From Rhynchospora pubera (taxonomy: Eukaryota; Streptophyta; Magnoliopsida; Poales; Cyperaceae), in contig CM051461.1 of assembly GCA_028095005.1 (NCBI GenBank), positions 162,598,574-162,662,573 on the forward strand: a stretch of DNA of 64,000 nucleotides, in the 5' to 3' direction. The notes below the pieces were generated by a model that did not search any database, was not told where the DNA came from, and saw nothing but the letters and a program-made list of their open reading frames with translations. Both the position numbers and the translations under genes were made by a program. Positions 60,963 to 64,000 of the stretch are shown in pieces. Numbering within the stretch: position 1 is the first letter of the stretch; every line of letters begins with the position of its first letter.

Positions 60963-63900
60963 ATGAGTATTCTCAGTTGGAACTGCCGTGGAATTGGAGG
61001 ACCACGGAAAGTTCAGTTCCTACGCGATCTCCTCCTCTCTACTCGAGCGGGTATTGCATTTCTTTCTGAGACAAAAGCATCCACTTCCAAAATGAATAAC
61101 ATTCTACCTACTCTCCCTCTCCCGAACCATGTGTTCCATCCCGCTCGAGGACTTTCTGGGGGTACAGCTCTAATTTGGTCGAATGAGGTGAACCTGCGTG
61201 TTCTGGAGGTAACAGAACACTATATTTGGGCTAAGGTGATAGGCCCGACATCCATGTGGTATCTGGTTGGAGTCTATGGCGATCCGAACAGGCGACATAA
61301 CAAACAATTATGGGCTATGCTAGAAGAGATTATCAACATAAACAACCCGGTCTGTCTGCTCGGAGATTTCAATGCCATCTCATCAAACCAGGAGAAATAT
61401 GGTGGCACACCTAACCTAGGCACGGACAATCGACGGTTTCAAAGATTTATTTTCGACACAGGCCTGATGGATATGGGTTTTTCTGGCCCGGCATACACAT
61501 GGATTGGAAGGCAACACACACAAAATCCCATCCATGTGAGACTGGACCGATTTCTGGTGACTCCAACCTGGTTATCTCTCTTCCCCGATTCATCAGTTAA
61601 ACATCTACCTCGCATAAAGAGTGATCATTGCCCTATACTACTCAAAACTGACGGTTTCAAGAAAAGACTAAGGAAATTCCGAATTGAGCACATGTGGTAT
61701 CAAAATCCGGAATTCCAGCGGTTATGCCAGCATTCTTGGGGACTATATAACACAAACAGATGGCAACCGCGAATGAATAATCTCAAAAGGGATATTCAGA
61801 GATGGTCTAGACAAAACAAAACTTTCAAGCAGCAATTGGCAGAAATCGATAGGCGGCTCCTGCATTTACAAACTCTACACCCTACCGAGCAGGCTCCTAT
61901 TGAAGAACAAGAGTTGCACATCCAACGGAACCGAATAGAACAGATGGATCGTGACTACTGGCAGCAACGATCCAAACTTCAGTGGACCACTAATGGCGAT
62001 CGGAATACCAAATTTTTTCATCTCTCAGCCACTGTAAGACGCAAGGCAAACCTCATCACTGAACTACAAACCCCTACTGGAGACACCGTTACTAAGATAA
62101 CAGAAATAAAGAAAGAATTTATTTACTTTTTTACTAAGTTGTATTCAGAACCTACTGTACTGAATGATAATAGTAATAATGGAATAAATTTAGATTATAT
62201 GTTGTCTGAGGATATTATTCGCTATTGTGGTCCTTGCCTTCATGCACATTCCTTAACCTCTATCCAGAAAGTACCCACTAAACAAGAAATCAGTCGAACC
62301 CTCTTCTCTATGAAACCGGATAGTGCGCCTGGTCCAGACGGTTTGACAGTACGGTTCTTTCAAGAGATGTGGAACACTCTTGGAAATGAGTTGACCCATG
62401 AAATCCAAGAATGCTTTAGACAGACAAGGGCACCAAAGCAATGGCTCCAATGTCGTCTAGTCCTCATAAAAAAATCAGATACAGCCGTAACCCCTTCGGA
62501 CTACAGACCAATCAGTGTTGGTAATGTGCTTTATCGACTTCTAATGAAGTTAATTGCCTCACGGCTCAAACCCCACATGACATACCTAATTGACCATACC
62601 CAATCAGCATTCATCAGAGGAAGAAATATTACAGATAGCATTTACTTAATCAAAGAAGTTATTCACTCCTTTCAGTCAACCGATTATACACAACATACAT
62701 ATCTGCTAAAGGCGGACATCAAGAAAGCGTTTGATATGCTAAGATGGCCTTATTTGCAGAAAATGATGCATGCTCTCGGCTTACCATCTGTCATCATTAC
62801 ACTCATCCTAAACTGTCTAAGTGAAAGCTCTATTTTTATTGAGATTAATGGAGAATTCTCACAGGATGGATTCATAACACCTAATAGAGGCCTCCGCCAG
62901 GGATGTCCCTTATCACCTTTTCTTTTTGTTATAGCAATGGAAGGACTATCCCGTTTGATAAAATGGCAGCTCGACCAAGGAGTTTTCATTGGACTGCAAA
63001 TTAATGCATACGCCCCTAGCCTCACCCACTCCTTCTATGCGGATGATGTAATTTTATTTGGTAATTGCAATATTCATGAAGCTGCAGGTATGAAACACAC
63101 TATCACTTCTTTTTCTTTGGAATCTGGCCTAAATATTAACCCTTCCAAATCTAAGCTTTGGTTTAGCCATAGTTGCACACTTCCTCAACAACAAGCAATA
63201 AGTAACATTTGGGAAGCAAAAAGAGGAGAGGGACAAGAGACCTACCTAGGGATATCCCTTTCCCAACCGCTAAATTACAATCATATTACTTACAACAAAT
63301 TGATACAAACAATTACAAATAAAATGGGGGGTTGGAAAAGAAACCTTTTATCACATGCCGGCCGACTAATTTTATTGAAAACCACCTTGGCTTCTATCCC
63401 GATTTATTCCTTCTCCGTCTCTTTGCTTAACAAGAAAACCATTCGGGGTATTACTTCTCTCATTAGAAAATTTTTCTGGGGAAAGCAACAAAATAAATAC
63501 TTAGCCCCCATAGCTTGGAACAAAATCACACAAAAGTGGGAAGATGGAGGACTAGCAGTCAAAGATCTCACCATGTTTAACAAGGCCCTTATGCTCAAAG
63601 TGGTCTGGGCAGTCGCTTCACAACAAAATACCACATGGATCCAGCTTCTAAATGCCAAATACTGTAAGGATAGAGGTATTTGGGGAACATCCAAGAAGAG
63701 GGGCACTAGTCAGTTATGGAAGGACATACAAAATATTAAACTACTCCTAAAAGACACTGTCACGTGGCAAATTAATAATGGACATTCAATACCTGTCAAA
63801 TTTCAACCATGGTACCCAGGTTGGGATACTCCCAATAGAAAGGCATTCCATCATAATCCAAGAGTGTACGAAGTATATGATGCAGCAACAGACCAATGGA

Positions 63901-64000
63901 ATAGCCAGGCCCTTTCCCAAGTACTCAGTGCCAACCATGTTAGGGCAATACAAACACATGCAATAAAACCATGTTTAGACCCTGATCAACAAGATAAATT
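60963..64000 (+). CDS. L1 ORF2: endonuclease and reverse transcriptase (partial, open at edge)
   Basis: From the ATG at 60963 the frame is open for 1012 codons to the window end with no stop or shift. It starts MSILSWNCRGIGGPRK and contains apurinic endonuclease motifs (FLSETKAS, LLGDFNAI, VRLDRFL, IKSDHCPILL) over about residues 1-225. A linker with DRNTKFFH follows. The RT comes next, about 450-720 (SAPGPDGLTVRFF, DYRPISVGNVLYRLLMK, QSAFIRGRNITDSI, LKADIKKAFDMLRW, RGLRQGCPLSPFLF and catalytic SFYADDVILFG). The thumb (SHAGRLILLK, KFFWGK) follows. The zinc-finger and possible RNase H end lie beyond the edge. All visible catalytic motifs are intact. The start overlaps the preceding stop as ATGA. 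Confidence 0.95.
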   Translation, partial: MSILSWNCRGIGGPRKVQFLRDLLLSTRAGIAFLSETKASTSKMNNILPTLPLPNHVFHPARGLSGGTALIWSNEVNLRVLEVTEHYIWAKVIGPTSMWYLVGVYGDPNRRHNKQLWAMLEEIININNPVCLLGDFNAISSNQEKYGGTPNLGTDNRRFQRFIFDTGLMDMGFSGPAYTWIGRQHTQNPIHVRLDRFLVTPTWLSLFPDSSVKHLPRIKSDHCPILLKTDGFKKRLRKFRIEHMWYQNPEFQRLCQHSWGLYNTNRWQPRMNNLKRDIQRWSRQNKTFKQQLAEIDRRLLHLQTLHPTEQAPIEEQELHIQRNRIEQMDRDYWQQRSKLQWTTNGDRNTKFFHLSATVRRKANLITELQTPTGDTVTKITEIKKEFIYFFTKLYSEPTVLNDNSNNGINLDYMLSEDIIRYCGPCLHAHSLTSIQKVPTKQEISRTLFSMKPDSAPGPDGLTVRFFQEMWNTLGNELTHEIQECFRQTRAPKQWLQCRLVLIKKSDTAVTPSDYRPISVGNVLYRLLMKLIASRLKPHMTYLIDHTQSAFIRGRNITDSIYLIKEVIHSFQSTDYTQHTYLLKADIKKAFDMLRWPYLQKMMHALGLPSVIITLILNCLSESSIFIEINGEFSQDGFITPNRGLRQGCPLSPFLFVIAMEGLSRLIKWQLDQGVFIGLQINAYAPSLTHSFYADDVILFGNCNIHEAAGMKHTITSFSLESGLNINPSKSKLWFSHSCTLPQQQAISNIWEAKRGEGQETYLGISLSQPLNYNHITYNKLIQTITNKMGGWKRNLLSHAGRLILLKTTLASIPIYSFSVSLLNKKTIRGITSLIRKFFWGKQQNKYLAPIAWNKITQKWEDGGLAVKDLTMFNKALMLKVVWAVASQQNTTWIQLLNAKYCKDRGIWGTSKKRGTSQLWKDIQNIKLLLKDTVTWQINNGHSIPVKFQPWYPGWDTPNRKAFHHNPRVYEVYDAATDQWNSQALSQVLSANHVRAIQTHAIKPCLDPDQQDK

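Larger units (their letters stand above)
57930..64000 (+). mobile_element. L1-type LINE, near-intact, runs off the right edge
   Basis: A pyrimidine-rich, GC-richer leader (from roughly 57930, boundary uncertain) is followed by three coding units on the + strand: an RNA-binding-like ORF, a DUF4283 plus zinc-knuckle ORF1, and an endonuclease/RT ORF2 still open at the window end. The 3' end, tail and TSD lie outside. It is not the same family as the nested L1 at 6898-9642, judging by protein divergence. Confidence 0.85.

Overview
The window is nuclear DNA of a flowering plant. It has AT-rich intergenic sequence, GT-AG introns, a plastid starch-synthase gene with a transit-peptide-like start, a SKP1-like gene with its intron at the usual plant position, and dense nested plant transposons. 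The species cannot be named from the sequence. The starch synthase reads like a eudicot or basal-eudicot SS3.

Three host genes can be modelled exon by exon. (1) Starch synthase III (SS3), + strand, CDS 13003-21879 in 16 exons: three CBM53 starch-binding domains followed by a GT5 glucosyltransferase domain. (2) A pectin acetylesterase (PAE/Notum family), + strand, CDS 24350-31850 in 11 exons. (3) A SKP1-like SCF ubiquitin-ligase adaptor, - strand, CDS 33756-34975 in 2 exons. A lone KH-domain exon lies near 53.4 kb. The three genes are unrelated in function and form no cluster.

Most of the rest is mobile DNA, often with its boundaries and target-site duplications (TSDs) visible. From left to right: a 104-bp higher-order tandem repeat and a GC minisatellite (1.3-2.04 kb); a non-autonomous CACTA-like element (2.04-4.02 kb); a Tourist-like MITE (4.34 kb); a LINE 3' stump (5.4 kb); a three-level nest at 5.9-10.3 kb, in which a retroposon with a 15-bp TSD holds a Tourist-like MITE with a 3-bp TSD, which holds an L1 LINE flanked by a 397-bp direct duplication; an RTE-clade LINE exactly at an SS3 intron/exon boundary (17.1-19.0 kb); a SINE-like unit sharing the RTE 3' tail (21.3 kb); a 1.5-kb hAT-like element (22.4 kb); a hAT MITE and a second RTE copy inside PAE introns; a 9.67-kb copia element with 1763-bp LTRs and a decayed pol (39.3-49.0 kb); a tRNA-derived SINE (49.4 kb); a possible Helitron end (50.1 kb); a fold-back Mutator-like MITE (55.3 kb); a second copy of the hAT MITE (56.9 kb); and the 5' part of a near-intact L1 (about 57.9 kb to the right edge) whose ORF2 is open to the window end.

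The observation most worth testing is the RTE insertion in SS3. No native splice acceptor is left directly before the exon encoding HCHDW. The last AG of the LINE itself, just before its (TTG)5 tail, would restore the reading frame with about five extra leucines in the catalytic domain. Using the stronger LINE AG upstream would give an immediate stop. Other notable points are the 397-bp target duplication, the copia element that looks young by its LTRs but has a dead pol, the SINE with an RTE-like tail, and the L1 with an extra upstream RNA-binding-like ORF and an ATGA stop/start overlap before ORF2.
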